This document shows positions 6,191-7,925 of a DNA stretch of 7,925 bases, piece after piece. The notes below the pieces were generated by a model. That model made no database searches, was not told the origin of the DNA, and was given only the letters and a program-made list of their open reading frames with translations. The stretch is from the NCBI GenBank assembly GCA_965369375.1, contig CBDUQN010000116.1:1-7925 (forward strand), in the 5' to 3' direction. The position numbers and the translations under genes are program-made. How positions within the stretch are numbered: the stretch's first letter is position 1; every line of letters starts with the position of its first letter. The stretch comes from CBDUQN01 sp965369375. GTDB lineage: Bacteria; Krumholzibacteriota; Krumholzibacteriia; Krumholzibacteriales; Krumholzibacteriaceae.

Positions 6191-7925
6191 TTAATGAATA
6201 AGCGGAAGCCCCACATCCTCGGTGACTTCATGCACGCCGGCCGCCCCGGGATAGAACCCGCCCGATGGGCCCCTCATGAGAGCTCCGTCGGCGCCGACCG
6301 CCGTAATCTCATCAGCGTAATAGAAGAATGTTTTCACGGGGAACGGTACGTAATAAACTCCGCCGATCGTGTATGATCCCCCTTTATCAAGCGCAAGGAG
6401 CAGCACGGTGCCGTTCTCCAGTTGAAGAATCGTCTTTTCGGCACTGCACGAAGCGTATTCCACCCTCCCCGGTACCATGAGAAGAGCGGCAGTTTCCATA
6501 TCCTCGGAATCCACGAAGAGCAGCGTATCGCCGGCGATGCGTGATCCTTCGCGGAGCAGCGTGAGCCGTCCGGAGCAGGATCCGACGATTTTCCCCTTCC
6601 CCTTCTTCGTGAAAGAATAGCGATCGAGCTCTTTTAGCAATGTATCTCCGTTCAACCCATAGACGATAAATATTCCGCTCTTGTGCATAACGTGGAGACG
6701 CCCGTCGATGATCGCCGCATCCTCCACGCCCCGCGGGAAATTGACGCGGCGCTTCGTCCTCAACTTCTTTCCCGTGAGATAATGGCAAAAACCGTTTTCC
6801 ATTACCACGAGCACACCGTCATCGATAACAAAGGCCCTCTTGATATTTCTCTCGAAGCCCCGACTTTGCACCAACACCCGATCATTTTCCTGTTCGACGA
6901 GATAGACCTTCGACTTCGATTTGAAGTTCAGGGCACAGGCCGTCCGGTCCCCCATGCTCGACGCATCGGCGATGGTCGCTGATTTCGCCGTAACGTTCGC
7001 CGCCTCATCGAAGGCATCGTGCGGCCGCCGACCGAGATCGCTAAGAGATCCGAAAACGAGCATTCTCTTCTTTCTGGACTTGCCATTCCTGCGCAGAGCG
7101 AAAAACCGGTCACGCCCGTCATTCAAACCGCCCCCGTCATTGCGCACCAACAGTAATTCATCCAGCGGGATCGAATCTATCAGCGCATGCCGAATACACG
7201 CTTTCAGGTGGAGCTCGAATGAAACTTCTCTCCCGGCCGATTCCGCAGCGCCACTAGCCGGCGCCCCGGAATCGATCGCCATCGAATCGGCACCGGCTGA
7301 ATCAGGGGCCATCAAAGCAATACCTGCCAAATCAGCAGCGATCGAATCGGCGACGGGGTAAGGATTCGCCTCCGACGGGAGGACAAAGTAGAGAAAGCCT
7401 TCCACGTCCCCTCCAGGTTCGATCTCGATCGGGTCCATGGACCAGTTGGACTGTGACGGATAGAGAGAGTTGTTGAAGATGGGGCGATAGAACCTTCCCG
7501 AGACGATCTCCTTGTAGATGTAATAGATCCCGAGGCCGGGAACGACGAGGATTCCGAGGGTTAGTCCCCAGAATCCCGGTTTCCGGTATTTTATGCCCTT
7601 CTCGGCGGCGAGCGCGCGCATAAGCGCCTCCATCGGATGAACGGGGAGGTATGTATTGCCTCCCGTTATGAGCGAGAAGCCGTCGAAATTCCCGCCGAGC
7701 TCGAGACCGCTCGAGGCATGAACGGTGATGGTCGTGTCCGTTTCATTTGAAATGGTTACCGCGACGGGGACGACGCCGCTGTCGGGGAGAGACCGCTTGA
7801 ATATCCCGCTTATCTCTTCCGTGTCGGCAGGAAACCGGGCGGTGAGAACAACCTTCCCCGATACCTCGTCCCCGGGAGCCTGGGTATCCGATTTGCGTTC
7901 TCCGGGCCCTTGCGCTTCCGATCCC
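6191..7925 (-). CDS. Membrane-associated beta-rich protein with propeller-like C-terminus (N-terminus beyond the window)
   Basis: I do not recognise a named family. The frame is open from the window edge (first full codon 7924-7922) to TAA at 6193-6191, giving 577 visible residues. The first ATG, at 7633, is visible residue 98, and sequence before it looks like real protein: EVSGKVVLTARFPAD, then VVPVAVTISNETDTTITVHASS, a beta-sandwich-like pattern. The true start is therefore upstream, outside the window. In order: the beta domain (about 15-97); a helix, MEALMRALAAEKG (98-110); a membrane-spanning stretch rich in Gly, Leu and Ile (about 117-137); more beta strands including GGDVEGFLYFVLP (about 171-183); an Asp/Ser/Ala/Gly pentad repeat (193-232); another strand, EVSFELHLKAC; then from about 295 repeated beta units with turns such as DDGVLVVMENG, IDGRLHVMHKSG, CSGRLTLLREG and LENGTVLLLALD, which suggest a beta-propeller. 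The protein is probably anchored in the envelope. No enzyme motif is seen. Confidence 0.8.
   Translation of the reverse strand, partial: GSEAQGPGERKSDTQAPGDEVSGKVVLTARFPADTEEISGIFKRSLPDSGVVPVAVTISNETDTTITVHASSGLELGGNFDGFSLITGGNTYLPVHPMEALMRALAAEKGIKYRKPGFWGLTLGILVVPGLGIYYIYKEIVSGRFYRPIFNNSLYPSQSNWSMDPIEIEPGGDVEGFLYFVLPSEANPYPVADSIAADLAGIALMAPDSAGADSMAIDSGAPASGAAESAGREVSFELHLKACIRHALIDSIPLDELLLVRNDGGGLNDGRDRFFALRRNGKSRKKRMLVFGSLSDLGRRPHDAFDEAANVTAKSATIADASSMGDRTACALNFKSKSKVYLVEQENDRVLVQSRGFERNIKRAFVIDDGVLVVMENGFCHYLTGKKLRTKRRVNFPRGVEDAAIIDGRLHVMHKSGIFIVYGLNGDTLLKELDRYSFTKKGKGKIVGSCSGRLTLLREGSRIAGDTLLFVDSEDMETAALLMVPGRVEYASCSAEKTILQLENGTVLLLALDKGGSYTIGGVYYVPFPVKTFFYYADEITAVGADGALMRGPSGGFYPGAAGVHEVTEDVGLPLIH
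7229..7348 (-). repeat. Eight-unit pentad (15-base) repeat inside the 6191-7925 gene
   Basis: Eight consecutive five-residue units are visible in the protein: DSIAA, DLAGI, ALMAP, DSAGA, DSMAI, DSGAP, ASGAA and ESAGR. The loose consensus is Asp-Ser-x-Ala/Gly-x. The DNA repeats with a 15-base period, with GAT-TCN recurring, but it has diverged. It lies between two predicted beta strands, FLYFVLP and EVSFELHL, and so looks like an expanded surface loop. It is not the classic A(D/N)LXX pentapeptide-repeat fold. Confidence 0.7.

Noticed and set aside
6387..7361. Several nested frames on both strands inside the last gene
   Set aside because: They are shadows of the long minus-strand frame, whose beta-strand pattern and membrane segment are coherent throughout.
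7641..7666. Inverted repeat ACGGGGAGG / CCTCCCGT
   Set aside because: It has one bulge, lies inside a coding region, has no T-run, and is readily explained by codons for Pro, Leu and Gly.

Overview
The window is a stretch of bacterial chromosome with about 55-60% GC in most genes, no mobile element, no RNA gene and no CRISPR array. The gene content suggests a Gram-negative-type bacterium, possibly an FCB-superphylum relative (Gemmatimonadota, Eisenbacteria, Krumholzibacteriota or Zixibacteria-like lineages). That inference rests on a lipoprotein with a GWxTD-type domain and a large secreted M14 peptidase of a kind common there; the exact taxon cannot be fixed from the sequence alone.

Layout. 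Positions 1-33 (+) may hold the last ten codons of an upstream gene. Positions 138-701 (-) encode a BioY-type biotin transporter subunit with a TTG start, a strong Shine-Dalgarno and a plausible promoter. Positions 773-1450 (-) encode an unrecognised, charged, mostly helical protein with clearly lower GC than its neighbours. Positions 1451-1689 form a divergent intergenic region. Positions 1690-4296 (+) encode an 868-residue secreted M14 zinc carboxypeptidase-like protein with a C-terminal glutamine-amidotransferase-like domain. Positions 4436-6019 (+) encode a lipoprotein with a GWxTD-type domain; its last 30 residues continue in another frame to 6108, so the gene carries a one-base frameshift or the assembly has an error there. 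Positions 6191-7925 (-) hold a gene whose reading frame is open to the window edge. Its first visible ATG, at 7633, is internal. It encodes a beta-rich, membrane-associated protein with an odd eight-unit pentad repeat and a C-terminal part that looks like a beta-propeller.

How the genes may work together. The M14 peptidase and the GWxTD lipoprotein lie in tandem on the + strand, both carry export signals, and the second has its own good sigma-70-like promoter. The convergent gene at 6191-7925 also appears to belong to the envelope. A shared envelope or peptide-processing role is only an inference from position. BioY is a nutrient-uptake gene with no evident link to the rest. I see no convincing new multi-gene system. 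The points most worth checking are the GWxTD frameshift, the internal-start correction and pentad repeat in the last gene, and the AT-richer orphan gene.
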